A stretch of DNA of 64,000 bases from Flaccisagitta enflata (GCA_965153355.1 OZ231128.1:48608001-48672000), one strand, 5' to 3'; counted from the stretch's first letter, positions 34,486 to 47,210 are shown. Notes: generated by a model from the sequence alone, not told the origin. Program-made: numbers and translations.

Positions 34486-34554
34486 GGCACGGAATAACAA
34501 ACTCAGTTGCAGGAAGAGAGCACAAAGGTCAAAGGACGCATCTCTAGGCCTAGT
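34311..34554 (+). mobile_element. Type B element containing a (TC)n tract
   Basis: Starts GATGCATCTCGCCTCTTTAT with AAGAGGCTCTGATCGTCC and (GTCT/GTTG)n. It ends GGACGCATCTCTAGGCCTAG, the inverted arm. A TC run (34421-34473) and ACAC occupy its core. Confidence 0.68.
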
Positions 34555-34559
34555 TTCTT

Positions 34560-35240
34560 TTCAATTCTTGATTTTTAAGGGAGAAATAAAAAGTTGAAAA
34601 CATTGCAAACAAAACTAGAAAAGTTAAAACTTTTTGTCAAAAAACAAAAGCAAAAATATCAATAGTCGCAAAAGCGTCAGATAGTCGGCAGTACTTGTTT
34701 CTCCTAAGTTAGTATTTGTTGGGATGTATAAGTGAAAGAGGTAGTGACAGGCTGGGATTTCAGCCTAAACACTAGATTTTGGTTGAAATTTAAGCCACTA
34801 GACTAAGATTCTAGCCTCATGGCTAGGCTTGAGATTCGGTGATTCACCAACCGAAAAAACGGTGGAGTGGTTGCCAATTTTCACTGATTCAGTGATTAGG
34901 ATTTTCGGTTTTTCACCGTTTTTCTCTTTTCCATATGTTTTTTTTTTCTTACTTGCATTACATGCTGTGATGCTCACGAATATACGCATGTTGGGACAAT
35001 TTTGCCCATAATCAAATTTCAAGGGAAAAAATCCACAATTCTGAGGTTGCTTTGGTGACCACAAAACAGTACCTGATACCAGCTTTACTCAGCGCCTCTG
35101 TGTTTTACCTAACATGAGATAAGCCAAAAACATCGATGACTTGTTGTATCATCCTCTTATATTCATAGTGTGCATTTTCATTAACAAGAATGAAAAAAAC
35201 AAAATAGAAATGAAGAATTAGAAGAAGAGGAAGAAGGCTG
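34560..35240. other. Type D terminus relic and unassigned sequence
   Basis: AATAGTCGCAAAAGCGTCAG at 34663 and CTAAGTTAGTATTTG match the type D terminus. A degenerate GGGATTTCAGCCT-type repeat follows to about 34815. The rest is unassigned. Confidence 0.45.
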
Positions 35241-35242
35241 AC

Positions 35243-35244
<2 letters not shown>

Positions 35245-35276
<32 letters not shown>

Positions 35277-37340
35277 CAAGCAGATTAATGAACCAATCAA
35301 GAACAGCGATCCAAAACCACATGCTAAGACGAAATTATGAACGAACCTTTTTTTTTTTAAGCATAAGTCACTCATTTGACCATGGTGTCAATGATGCCAT
35401 CTCAGAGTCAGACTTTGTGAGTAAGGCCTCTGTATTTTTGTCTTTTTAGGAGCATTGTGAAAGAAATTTAGGTGGCACATACAGTTTTTAAAAGTACAAG
35501 AAAAAAAAACTATCCACTTCTTCAATTTGTAATCATATGCCAACTCATCACAACATGGTAGTTGAGGAAAAAATGTGCTGTCTAAGAATGGTGCACTAGA
35601 TAAGAGCCGACTATTTCTCATGCCAATGTTAGAATGTTATTTTCATCTTACCTAGAGTTTTAAATCTAAAAAAAAAATTTGGCACACAATTTTTGTCTAC
35701 ATTAGTGCTCACCTAATTCAGATAAAACCATAATATACGTAATTCATTTTGCATCATATATTTTCATACTTAGTAATAGGGATTAGCTGCAGCTAGGAAA
35801 TCACTGGAAAAAATGGAAAAAACGGTGGTGATAATGGAAAATCGCCAAAAATCGGTGGTGATTGAAAAGCCGCGTCACTCTCATCTCTACTCATGGCGTC
35901 AAAACAAAAGATTAAGCCTCAAGGCTAAAATCTGAGCTTGGAGGGGAGTGCAGAGTGGTGGAGGTTGGGGGGGGGGTTGAAGAATAAGGAGAAAGATGAG
36001 GGGATGACAGCATAATTCATCAGCCCCCTTGGGGCTGCTGCTCAAAAACCAACACTTTAAGTCGCACACTAATACACAATTGCATTATGGACATACGTAT
36101 TTTCGCACTTCATTGAAAGCAGACCATTCAGGTTACGATTGTGTGTGACTACCAGGAGTTTGTGTTTAATGGAATGGTAAGTGATATTCATAAATGTATT
36201 TGCGATTCTGAAAATTTGTCGATCAATCCATCATTCGTTCACTAAATTCATCTAGATCTTTGCGTTCTATCCACCGCCGTATGATAAAAAGAACTTTGTT
36301 TTTCCTATCAATCTTAACTGACCTCCCTTTCTCATTTCTTTTTTTGTCAACTTAAAAAAATAACTGTTTTTATATTTCTATCCTTTGGAGCTCCCAATTC
36401 GTGACCGGGGCAACTTACGACGGTAAACTTACTCGCAGGAGTGTATATAATTGAGTCGCTTTTAATTCCCCCCCCCCCCTGCCTTTGATTTTTTTCTCCG
36501 CAACATGACATGTCGCATTTAGAAATCTATGATTTTCTCCCCCGTAAAGCAATAAAACAGGGTATTTAAGGTTTAGATAGTGTTAAATTGTATTTTGCGA
36601 ACTAGCTTCTATGATTTGGTACTGTCAAAAGTTATATTTTCACCAAATTTTCTTTTTTTTTCTCTTTTTCCCCCCTTTGATTTCCTACCCCACCTCCATA
36701 CCCTTTGATTCCCCCCCCCCCACGGGGGGGGGTGGGAAACTCAGTAATATACAGGCCTGCTAACTCGAAAAGCCAGAAGTTTCCACGTTGAGGCACTTTC
36801 GAGCTTTAACTTTGTTTGAGATAAACAATCACGGGATTCTCGGTCGCTTTTTCCCCATTCCTTGAAAAAAGCAAATCCACCACTTGCGTCCCGCTTCGAC
36901 GGTGCAATGCATCTTCTTGTGCTCTATAGGTTTTTTTCTCATTTTCTTCACTCATTAAATGGTTGGCCGTGTTTCTTTGCTTTCATTTCTTCATGCTCTT
37001 TCCTTTCATCAATGTGCTGCTGCCTGCTTTCACATCTACCTCCCCTGACTTATTTTTGTTTCCGCAACAGTTATCTCTCTTGATTCACTGTGGTTGACTC
37101 TCGATGCCCCTTTCCTTTTTCCCCCATTCCTCCACTCTCCCAAACAGTTTGCATCTCTGTTTTTTTCTCCATGTTCGCTGTTGTTTATTCATGATGCCCT
37201 CTTTCCTTCCTCTTCCATTCTTTCCCTTGCTTTCACAGTTCTCTCACCCTTCCTGCCTTTTCTTTTCCTAGTTTGTTTCTCCATGTTCGCAGATGATTAC
37301 TTACAATGCCTCTTTCCTTCCTCCCCTCTCCAGGTATTAC
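35245..37340. other. Mostly unannotated; type D relic at 35890-36050
   Basis: AAGCCTCAAGGCTAAAATC and CATCAGCCCCCTTGGGGCTG with GCTGCTCAAAAAC are type D remnants. A short GA run sits at 35241-35276, and C runs occur near 36470 and 36710. Open frames at 36862-37366 show no domain. Confidence 0.45.
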
Positions 37341-37349
37341 ATGCTCGAT

Positions 37350-38345
37350 ATCAGGGGTGTTTATAAACGCCAAATAAACGCCGTTTATAAACAATGCTAT
37401 ACAACTGTTTATAAACATTAAAAATGCAAGTCAAATAAACGAAAATTGTTTAAATGGCAGTAAAAAACGTTGTTTATAAACGACTATATATCACTGTTTA
37501 TGAACGAAGGAAAATAAGAGATTGTTTGACCTGATCAGTACAAACTGAAAATGTCCACACTAGAAAATGTTCTATTAGAAAAATCAAAATTTTGAAGGTT
37601 GCTACTGATTTTTTTGACCCCAAAAATCGTTAAAAAGAGCCCATAATTGATCGTTTATAAACACAATAATATTGTTGTTTATAAACAACAAAAATTAAGT
37701 GTTTGTAAACGCTAAATTTTTTGTATTGATAAACACCAAAAAATAAAACAAAATTGTATACTTCCCCCTTAGACCCCCTATAGCCACAAAAATTGCATAA
37801 CTCTATATTTCCCTCCTCCTCCTCATCCTCCTCCTCCTCCTCCTCCTCATTCATAAATTGTTTATTTGCTCCCAATTTCTTTTGTATATAAACAAATGTT
37901 TATTTGCTCTCAATTTCATTTGCAAATAAACAAAAATCGTTTATTTGGCACCATAAATTGGTTTTCATAAACGTTTACACTCCTTTAGAAATTTTTGTGT
38001 TTATAAACACCAAAAAAATGAACCTCGTAAACGAATTTGTTTATTTGGTACCATAAATTTGATCTCATAAACAGATTTTCATGTTTCTCTCCTCTTCCTC
38101 CTCTTCCTCCCCCTCCTCCTCATCCAAAATCGTTTATTTTCCCCCAATTTCTTTCCCAAATAAACAAAAATCGTTTATTTGGTACCATAAATTGGTTGTC
38201 ATAAACGTTTACACTCTTTTAGAAGTTTTTGTGTTTATAAACAACAAAAATATGAACCTCATAAACGAATTTGTTTATTTGGTACCATAAATTTGATCTC
38301 ATGAACAGATTTTCATATTTCTCTCCTCTTCCTCCTCCTCCTCTC
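37350..38345. repeat. GTTTATAAAC satellite, array 1
   Basis: Repeats of GTTTATAAAC and CGTTTATTTGGTACCATAAA organised in units of about 240-270 bp, each with a (CTC/CTT)n tract (37805-37850, 38085-38125, 38320-38343). The left 450 bp is an older, less regular version with TTTATAAACG motifs. Confidence 0.85.
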
Positions 38346-38349
38346 ATAT

Positions 38350-38775
38350 AGGGTGAAGGGGTCCTCCCGCCTCTCCGCGAGTATGAGCCCTCTACCTCTA
38401 GAGCATAATGAATGCATGCCCATGAATTCATTGGGAGTATTGTAGTCTAAAATCATCGGTCATTTGGAGGAGGGAGGTGGAGTTTGGAGGAGTATGGAGG
38501 AGAAGGAGGAGGTCATTTGTGAGATCATGCCCTCATTGGCAGTGTGAAATCATTGAATAGAAATCACCTCCTAATGCCCCATGGGCAAACAAAAAAAAAT
38601 TCATCATTACAACAATGTATCATCTTGGAAGCATGTTTATCAAAAAAATCTTCAATTCCAAAATATTTTTCATCAAGAAAAAATTTGTTTGAAAAGAAAA
38701 ATCTTTATCTTGAAACCAATTACAATAATTTAAAATTTCACTCATTGTAATAAAGAAGTTTATCATGACACTATT
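38350..38775. other. No gene recognised
   Basis: GGAGG-rich patch near 38462-38510, otherwise AT-rich. Confidence 0.45.
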
Positions 38776-38986
38776 TAGTCACGTGCACATGACTCTACAC
38801 CACGCTTTGTCCGTCTGTTGGTTGGTCGGTTGGTCCCCATTTTACTTTTTTATCAATTTTATCTTTTTAAGTCATTTTAAATCACTTTAAGGTAAACTAA
38901 GTTATTTTAGGGTAAACTAAGTCATTCTAGGCCATTCTAAGTCAATCTGTAAGTCTTGCACGCAAGTTATAAGTGTTGGCCTTGTT
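38776..38986 (+). mobile_element. Type A element with an AAGTCATTTTA core
   Basis: Starts TTTAGTCACGTGCACATGAC and CTACACCACGCTTTGTCCG and ends TTGCACGCAAGTTATAAG and GTTGGCCTTGTT. The core is a 10-11 bp degenerate repeat (TTTAAGTCATTTTAAATCAC). Confidence 0.75.
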
Positions 38987-39179
38987 TCCATAGAGAAAAA
39001 GTTCATGCTAAAACTTGTTTCATTTTCTTTCTTTTTTCATAGAAAATCTCATTACAAAAAAAAATCATATCACCATGATTGGAGAGTAGTTGGTGAGTAA
39101 CAGTGTAGGGTCACCCTAACCTGATATTTGTAATGTCCCTGAGGACTAGGTGGGGAGGGTCACCCTAACTTGAAGTTTT

Positions 39180-39351
39180 TAGTCGCGTGCACGCAACTGT
39201 ACAACCCGTTTTTTCTGTCCATCCGTCTGTTCGTCCATAAAACTTTACTTTTTGTTGAATTAAGTCATTTTAAAGTCATCTTTAGTCATTCAAAGTCAAT
39301 TTAAGCCATCCTATTTATGTCCCGCACACAACTTAAGGGTGTTGGCCTTGT
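39180..39351 (+). mobile_element. Type A element with an AAGTCATTTTA core
   Basis: Starts TTTTTAGTCGCGTGCACGC and ends CGCACACAACTTAAGGG and TGTTGGCCTTG. Same core type as the copy at 38776, so the two are close relatives. Confidence 0.72.
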
Positions 39352-39474
39352 AACTGCTTCGTTGAACATGAGGGTCGTTTAAAATTAGTATTGCCAATGG
39401 AAAACTAGGAGTGATGCGCGTAATACCTAGTCAGTAAAGGGTCACAAGGCCCTTCATTTTTTTGTTTAAGTATA

Positions 39475-39612
39475 GTGAAGATACACGGCAGGACAGTCGC
39501 AGACGGTTGGGCACCAGCGGTAATGAAAAAACGACTCGCAATTCACAAATGTTACCGACAGATGGACAGCCGGACCGACACGGCAAGGTGTAGCGACGCG
39601 TGTCCACGACTA
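39475..39612 (-). mobile_element. Type A element, variant hairpin, diverged
   Basis: GAAGATACACGGCAGGACAG, AGTCGCAGACGGTTGGGCA, GACCGACACGGCAAGGTG and CGACGCGTGTCCACGAC ending CTAAAAA. Confidence 0.62.
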
Positions 39613-39639
39613 AAAATATGTTTAGATCATGAGAGAAGA

Positions 39640-40262
39640 GAGAAAATGGGATTTATTGGAAGGACCAAAAGGACGATTTGGATGGGGTCGCCATCCCTAC
39701 ACCCTACTTACAGCAATTTTCATATTCAGTCTCACTTTGATCGGGTCATTATTTGAGTCCTGATCAAGCTAAGTCGACATCATGCAGTTCGATAAGTTTC
39801 TAGAAAGATGTATGTATATACAGATTTTTTTTTCTTCCTCGTTTGTTTGCTAATCATTGTAAACATAATAGAGAGAGCTAAGTAGTCAGCTTTTCCCAAA
39901 GAGTCAGTCCTTTCTGGATCAGAGATAAGACAGGTGCAGGGTCTCAAGTGTCTTGATTTTGCTTTTCCATCATTGGGCATTTTGGTATCTACATGTTTGA
40001 GTGGACGGCAGATCTACGTAATGATACGTACAAGGAGTGGAAAATGTACAAATCTATAAGAAATACTAAAAGAAAGTAAAACTAGGTAAGATGTAGATAA
40101 ATAGGGAAAGGTGGATAGGTATGTAAATAAAAGTAGGGAAGGGAGAGAACCAATTTCTTTCCCAGTAGGCGACCAAACTCTGGTGGAGTAACATCCTGAA
40201 CGATCTGCATCATTTCCTTTGCCCAAAGTTGCTGAAAAAATCGCCCTCACCCACTATCTTTG
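39640..40262 (-). mobile_element. Dispersed repeat (probable LINE 3' relic), inverted partner of 43985-44697
   Basis: Read on the minus strand it ends GATCGTCCTTTTGG...CCAATAAATCCC. Shared blocks with the partner include CAGTAGGCGACCAAA, AAAAAATCGCCCTCA, TTTCCCAAAGA and CAGTCCTTTCTGG. The AATAAA near the end and truncated copies suggest a LINE 3' untranslated region (inference). Confidence 0.5.
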
Positions 40263-40429
40263 TCATCTATACAGGACCTAAGAATTTTTGGCTAAAACTC
40301 AAGTTTGTCAGGTCTCTTAGATCCTCTGAGTCTCATGTTACATGATAAATGCTTTGCTTGTAACAATAAATGATAGTTGGTAATGCTGTTTGGTGTAGCT
40401 GTGTGCAGAAGACAGTGAAACATGCAAGA

Positions 40430-41090
40430 ATACAGCGGTTGCTGCAAATTGCTGCACTTTGGGTGATTAATTACAGCAAGTTCCCGTTGTTTGAGAATTT
40501 GATGAAAAATGCAATGCAGAACTTGATTTAAAGGTAATGATTTCAGTGATTGCAGCTTTTATTTTGTGAATTGATGCTTGCTCAGGAAATTTTACCTTTT
40601 TCAAAGCCCTTACTGCAGCAATAAGCTGCTGAAGCTTCTCTGGTTTACAGCAATGTCCTAATTGTCCTAAAGATTTTAAAAATTTGATCAAAAAGAGGAT
40701 TGAGACCACAATATAGTGGACGTGATGTACTGAATGATCTCAGTTAGAGCTTTGTAACATATTTCTACTGGGTATATTTTACCTTTGTAACAAGCTGCAG
40801 CAAGCTGCAGTAAGTGTGCAGAAAGCCGCAGTAAGCTGCAGCAAGCCGCAGTAAGCTGCAGCAAGCCGCAGTAAGCTGCAGCAAGCAAGCAAGATCCTCG
40901 TGATATTTTACCATTCCAGCTCTCATCGCTTTTGAAAATTTGGTCAAAAATCTTATTAAAGTCAGTTTTAACCTGTTGATTGTCTGCTGGAAAACATTTT
41001 CTTTTGCTGCAAGCTGCTGCAAGCTACAGCAAGTTAGCTGCATTGGATATTTTTCCCTTGCTACAGATTGACGCAGGGAAGCATAAGGCA
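40430..41090. repeat. GCTGCAGCAAG-rich degenerate repeat
   Basis: At 40791-40890 a regular 20-bp unit alternates AGCAAGCCGCAGTAAGCTGC. The wider region repeats looser blocks such as ATTTTACC...GCTGCA over about 200-250 bp. Related motifs lie at 43452-43496. Confidence 0.7.
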
Positions 41091-41274
41091 AGCTCTTTGA
41101 GACATTTTATTTCATAACCTGTGCATCAAACATACATTAGTACAGGGGCATATACTTCCCCCCCTCCCCAGACACTCACACATTCGTGGGTAATCATAAT
41201 GGACTGGCAGGCAATTGACGGACCGACAAACAGATAGAAAATGCCTTCAACTGAAATTGTAATCAATGTAACAA

Positions 41275-41410
41275 GAACGCTTCCCTATTAACGTGTGGGT
41301 GGGCAGGGGCAACATTTGAGGTCAGTCAAAACCGACTAACTGACTGACCAACTGACTGACCAACCTATAGACTTACAAAGTGGGGTGTAGAGTCGCGTAG
41401 CACGCGACTA
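41275..41410 (-). mobile_element. Type A element, diverged
   Basis: CGTGTGGGTGGGCAGGGGC, (ACTGACCA)-type microsatellite, AAAGTGGGGTGTAGAG and the hairpin GTCGCGTAGCACGCGAC with CTAAAAA. Confidence 0.7.
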
Positions 41411-41464
41411 AAAATAGATTTGAATAACTTTGTAAGTTGCTTCAATCAGGATCATATATTTTAT

Positions 41465-41704
41465 GATGCGTCCTTCAGGAATGCATCTCAATAGGAGATC
41501 CGTTTTGTCGGTGCCTTCCATCTGTCCGTTTCACCTGTGTAAAAACTACTTCTTGGCTTTCTTTAGCCACAGTGAGATCCTACACTAGATAAAAGGACAA
41601 ACATGGTTTGAGAGCCTCATTTCTACTCTGTCATTTGATATGTCTGTTCGTCCATGTGTCTCTTGATATAAGTCATAAGTGTTTAGCGCCCAATTGGGCT
41701 TGTT
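41465..41704 (+). mobile_element. Type B element, nearly full length
   Basis: GATGCGTCCTTCAGGAATGC hairpin, then CTTTCTTTAGCCACAGTGAG and ATCCTACACTAGATAAAAGG, the type B body seen also at 120-170. It ends CAATTGGGCTTGTT. The (GTCN)n block is reduced to a few units. Confidence 0.65.
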
Positions 41705-41890
41705 CTTGAGTAGGAACATCCGACCTAAAAATTTAAGTCAGTGCCATTTTTAGGTGCAGGCTATGCAACTCTTTTATCAGTTAAGTGAGTCTGTCATTGG
41801 TTCCATCTGTGATAAAAAGGTGCAGAGGGATGAATACCAGGGGATTTGACAAAAAAACATAATAAGATGAGAGGCTTGTTCTCAGTATGA

Positions 41891-42800
41891 TGGGTCTTAG
41901 TCATGTGCTACGCAATGTATACACCACTGTCTGTCCATTCATTGGTCGGTTTGCGGCTCCAAAGGCGTTGATAACCTATGCTTCCACACATATGGGAATT
42001 TTTTCCTTATTCTTCTCCTCCGCACCCCCCTCCCCCAAGTCTCGGGGCCATATCTCAGCCTCGGGTGGTCGTGGTACAATGAAGAACAGGTCGCGGGGGC
42101 ATGTGTGGTCAGTGATACCCATTGCCCTCCTTTGAGTGATTGTGAATTAGAGTGAGGGGGAGCAGGGCAGCGGCCCCGAAGGGGACAAAGTCCTGTAGAA
42201 CACAGGGGGACTTTTGTTTGTCCTGCCTGAAGAAGTGAATGAGATGCTATAGAGGGCTGACTGAAGGCCTTCAAGAGCTAAACTGAGGTTAAGAGGGCTG
42301 ATGTAAGGCCTCATAATGCCAATCGGAAGCTTGAGAGGGCTAACTTGAAGTTTAATAGAGCTGGATGAAGGCTTGAAAGGTCAGAGACTAAAATGAAGCC
42401 TAGAGAAATAAATTGAGGCTCAGATAGCTGACTTGAGGCCTGAGAGGCCAGGTTTGAGGCCAGGTTTGAGGCCTGAGAATTTAAATTTGAAGCCAGAAAA
42501 GCCTAATTTGAGACCTGAGAGGCCAGGTTTGAGGCCTGAAGTTGGTTGAGGCCTGAGAAGCCAAATCTGAGGTCTCAAGAGGCCAGATTTGAGGCCTGAG
42601 GGGCCTGATGGGAGAGAACAAACGAACAAATGAACAAGCAGACAAACGGAAGAACAAAAGTCCCCTGAGGTTCTACAGGACTTTGTCCCTCAAGACCTGC
42701 CCAAAAAGGAAAAAATTCCCCATATGTGTAAGCTTTGGTCATTGCTTGGGGCTGCTGCTCAAAAAGGGGACCAACTGACAAATCAACCGACGGACCGCCA
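41891..42800 (+). mobile_element. Type A start with doubly nested type D foldbacks
   Basis: TTAGTCATGTGCTACGC opens a type A copy. An outer palindrome pairs ATAACCTATGCTTCCACAC (near 41970) with CCCCATATGTGTAAGC (near 42720). An inner palindrome pairs GGGCAGCGGCCCCGAAGGGG (42167) with GACTTTGTCCCTCAAG (42680). The core is GAGGCCTGAGAGGCCAGG-type repeats. The closing end of the type A host is not recognisable. Confidence 0.65.
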
Positions 42801-43072
42801 AAAGAGAATGAAAGAAAATTTTGGGAAATTTTGGCGGTAACAAGTCAAAAAACCTGATTAGAAAAACACAATTTAATACTATTTAATTTTTAAACAGAGT
42901 TTTATTGCTTTATCATAGAAAGTCAGAGATTTGATGATGCAACAGGATGAGTCTCAGGGAAGAAAATCAAAGGTGGGGGGGGGGAAGAAATCAAAGGTCA
43001 TGGAACTATATTCACCACTGAATGAACATGATAGAAAATGGTGATGTATGTTTTTGAACATACGCAATTTGT

Positions 43073-43180
43073 AGTCGCATGCTACACCACAACTCAATAA
43101 CCCGCTATGTCGGTTGGTTGGTCTGCTGGCTGGTCTGATACCATTAGCTTTTTCAGCGTTGTTGGGCAAAGCTCCTGATA
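43073..43180 (+). mobile_element. Type A element, hairpin half
   Basis: GTAGTCGCATGCTACACC, AATAACCCGCTATGTCGG with GTTGGTTGGTC and GGGCAAAGCTCCTG. Confidence 0.55.
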
Positions 43181-43248
43181 GAGTTGCTAGTTTAAAACTA
43201 AAGACTCATTGCCTATCAATGTGTTCTCAGATTTGCAACATTTTTATC

Positions 43249-43436
43249 AATGCTACATGACTACCCCTTTGTTGGTCCGTAGGTCCGTCTGTTGGTCCAC
43301 TTGTCTGTCACCCTTTACTTTTTTCTGTTTTTTGCGGTCTCTGGCCTCACTGCTCCTGCCCAAATAATCAAGTGACTTCAATTACGGCCCCTGCCCTCCC
43401 GCACATGACTTGGATGGCCGTGTATCCACCCTTGTT
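43249..43436 (+). mobile_element. Type A element, hairpin decayed
   Basis: AATGCTACATGACTACCCC, (GTCN)n, GGTCTCTGGCCTCACTGC, CCTGCCCTCCCGCACATGAC and CCGTGTATCCACCCTTGTT. All modules other than the hairpin are recognisable. Confidence 0.72.
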
Positions 43437-43984
43437 TGGCTTAAATTACCATGTTGCGTGCAGCAACATGCTGTAACTTGCAGCAACTTGCAGCCAGGGT
43501 GGCAGAAAATTCTATAGGTCCAAGGCACAAGTTTTTGCAGCGCTATAAGTCCGACTTTTGAAGATCAACTATTATTTTGAAAATATTGCATAAAACTACT
43601 AGTTTTCTGCATTTTTTTTTCAATTCATGGAAACTGAGAGTTCCCACAACAAAAGTAAAAGTGATCAAAACTAATACCCTATTTATCCTTCTGATTTTTC
43701 CATTTCCACCTACTTTTTTCTTCTTTTCCCCAATTTTTTCCATTGTCAAATCTATAAGTCCAACTTTTGTGCTATGGTTCCGAGGCACAATGTGCCAAGT
43801 GTGCCCCTGTTTCTGCCACCCTGCTTGCAGCAATTTTGAGTTTTGTTTTATTAATCAATCACCTGTTACATTCCATATCAGCAATCACATAAAAAACACT
43901 TGGTATTGTTTAAAGTGATCAGGAATTAAAACTTTTTGTGACAAAAAGCCCTAAAAATGCAGCAATTTTAATGGGAATTTCGAT

Positions 43985-44697
<713 letters not shown>

Positions 44698-44855
44698 TAG
44701 TCGCGTGCTACGCGACTCTACACCCCGCTTTGTCTGGTCCGTCGTTGGTCCGTCCGGTCCGTCGGTGTCGGTCAAATCACCTTTACTTTTTGAGTTTTTT
44801 GCGGTTTTGGCCTCACTGCTCCTGCCCAAATGAGGTTTAACTTTTGGCAAAGAAG
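44698..44855 (+). mobile_element. Type A element, 3' part replaced by (GAA)n
   Basis: TTTTTAGTCGCGTGCTACGC, CTACACCCCGCTTTGTC, GGCCTCACTGCTCCTGCCC, then the copy stops and a GAA tract begins. Confidence 0.8.
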
Positions 44856-44861
44856 AAAAAG

Positions 44862-45024
44862 GAGAAAAAGAAGAAGGCAAAGAAGAAGAAGAAGAAGAAG
44901 AAGACGAAGACGAAGATGAAGACGAACACGAAGACGAAGACGAAGACGAGCAGGGCAGACACGAGGCGAAGAAGAAGAAGAAGAAGAAGAAGAAGAGGAA
45001 GAGGAAGAAGAAGAAGAGGAAGAA

Positions 45025-45092
<68 letters not shown>

Positions 45093-45112
45093 AGAAGAGA
45101 AGAAGAAGAAGC
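44862..45112. repeat. Imperfect (GAA)n tract
   Basis: GAAGAAGAA with GAC, GAT and GAG variants and one ACGAGCAGGGCAGACACG interruption (near 44945). Confidence 0.95.
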
Positions 45113-45440
45113 AGGAGATGAGGAACAGGTTGTACCCAAACAATTCTTTACCCGTTGAGATCGAACTTGCTTATTGTTCATTCTCATGTTCTCTAGCCTT
45201 GGGTCATTTCTTCCCCTGATAAATTCCACTGATGCCAAAATCGTCGATGTGGTTGTCATTGGCATTTTCATCGATTTTAGCCTCTTTGGGTTGGAGTAAT
45301 GATAACGAGGTTCTTAAGTGGAGAGTCCATTTAAAAATGAAAGCTGAAACAGATAAATCGCAACCAAAAAAACAAGTACCCCGGGGGTACATCGATGCGT
45401 CCACAACTCCACATGCGGCTTAGCCTGTTAATGACAACTT

Positions 45441-45627
<187 letters not shown>

Positions 45628-45696
45628 ACATTGCATCAGCCCAATGTCAGAACCTAAAATGATGAAATCGACTTAGCGAACGTTTGCGATCGTTTT

Positions 45697-45772
45697 CAAC
45701 TCGAGCGTGACGGACCAACCAACGGACGGACGGACGGACAAAGCCTCTTATAGAGATGCGTGGACGCATCTA
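45697..45772 (-). mobile_element. Type B element, hairpin half
   Basis: TTTCAACTCGAGCGTGACGG, (GGAC)n, AAAGCCTCTTATAGAG and the hairpin AGATGCGTGGACGCATCT, ending CTAAAAA. Confidence 0.75.
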
Positions 45773-46026
45773 AAAAGGAAATTCTGATTTTTCACTTTAT
45801 AGATTTGCCAAGTCCAATGCTTGCTTTAAAGGCACAAACCCGATTTCTTGGCCGGATACACGGGCCAAGACGGTGCGCCGGGCGCATAATTCTTAGCTCT
45901 ATCCCGAGCTCTATCAGACCTACCCCAAGCTCTATCCAACTAACCGTAGATGAATATGATAATGAATGAAATGACCAGAAACATGAATTCCTGCACCTAT
46001 CCCTAGCTCTATTAGACCTAAAATAT

Positions 46027-46098
46027 GATAATGAATGAATGAATGAATGAATGAATGAATGAATGAATGAATGAATGAATGAATGAATGAATGAATGA
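46027..46098. repeat. (GAAT)n microsatellite
   Basis: About 17 copies of GAAT. Confidence 0.96.
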
Positions 46099-46179
46099 GT
46101 TACATGAGTGAATGAATGAACGAGTTACATGAATGATGAACGAAATGAGTTTCCATGTGATTTTATACATTTTCTGTGA

Positions 46180-46263
46180 TTTTCAACTCGAGCGTGACCG
46201 ACCAACCGACCAATCAACCAACCAACTAACAGAGCCTCTTATAGAGGTGCTATGTCGCACCTA
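46180..46263 (-). mobile_element. Chimeric element: type B body with type C hairpin
   Basis: TTTCAACTCGAGCGTGACCG, (AACC)n and CAGAGCCTCTTATAGAG match the copy at 45697. The terminal hairpin is AGGTGCTATGTCGCACCT, the type C sequence. Confidence 0.78.
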
Positions 46264-46481
46264 AAAAGAGTAAAAACTTCATAGTGAAAGTCTGAAAACA
46301 TGTGAAACATGATCAAACCTTTACCAGCCACAAGAAGCTGTCAAACGATGCCTAAGGAGATGTCCAAAAGAAGCAGTAATGTTTTTTTGGCGGATGGACG
46401 GACGCATGGACAGATGGATGGATAGATGGATGGACAGACAGAAGAGTAGCATGCTCGTCAAGGCTGGGATTTTCAGAAAAC

Positions 46482-46602
46482 GAAGAAGAATAAGAATAAG
46501 AAGGAGAAGAAGAAGAAGAAGAAGAAGAAGAAGAAGAAGAAGAAGAAGAAGAAGAAGAAGAAGAAGAAGAAGAAGAAGAAGAAAAAGAAGACAATGAAGA
46601 AG
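46482..46602. repeat. (GAA)n microsatellite
   Basis: About 35 copies of AAG, then GACAATGAAGAA 15-bp units to 46628. Confidence 0.96.
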
Positions 46603-46627
46603 AAGACAATGAAGAAGAAGACAATGA

Positions 46628-46830
46628 AGAAGAAAACAAAAACAAAAACAAAAACAAAAACAAAAACAAAAACAAAAACAAAAACAAAAACAAAAACAAA
46701 AACAAAAACAAAAACAAAAAGGAGAAAAACAAAAACAAAAAAAAAAGGAGAAAAAGAAAAAGAAAAAGAAGGAGAAAAAAATAAAAGAAAAAAAAAGGAG
46801 AAGAAAAAAAGAAAAAGAAGATAAAGATGA
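46628..46830. repeat. (AAAAAC)n repeat and purine tail
   Basis: About 16 AAAAAC units (to about 46722), then GGAGAAAAA-rich purines. Confidence 0.93.
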
Positions 46831-46834
46831 AGAC

Positions 46835-47210
46835 GATGGAGGCCATGATTCTAGACGATTGTGATAATAACTTTGATAGATCGACGATTCCCGTTTTTCG
46901 ATGAGAATTTCGATGATCCCAAACGCATTTTAAAGGACCAATTATACTTTTTTGTTATGGGCCAATTGCTGACAAAGAGGACGTAGGAAAACAGGTGGAA
47001 GGCACCATCAATTTGAGCGTGTCATTATTTGCACATGTTTTTTTTTCGAATATGAAAATAAAAAAGAAGAGAATGGATCATGGTTAATTCATGCAATGGT
47101 TTCCGTATCCTCTTGCTTTCTATCATTTGTAAATTTTCTATGCATTAGTTATAATGATCTATTAGTCTAGTTTCGTCCCTTTCAGTAACGGGATATTCAA
47201 AAAGAATTTT
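46835..47210. other. No gene recognised; possible MITE relic near 46915
   Basis: CCAAACGCATTTTAAAGGACC and TGTTATGGGCCAATTGC faintly resemble the pogo/mariner-like MITE at 22156. Confidence 0.35.

Noticed and set aside
37094-37366. Frame with several Phe, Leu and Ser-rich hydrophobic stretches as a membrane protein
   Set aside because: The composition follows the pyrimidine-rich DNA, the frame has no recognisable domain, and it runs into the satellite.
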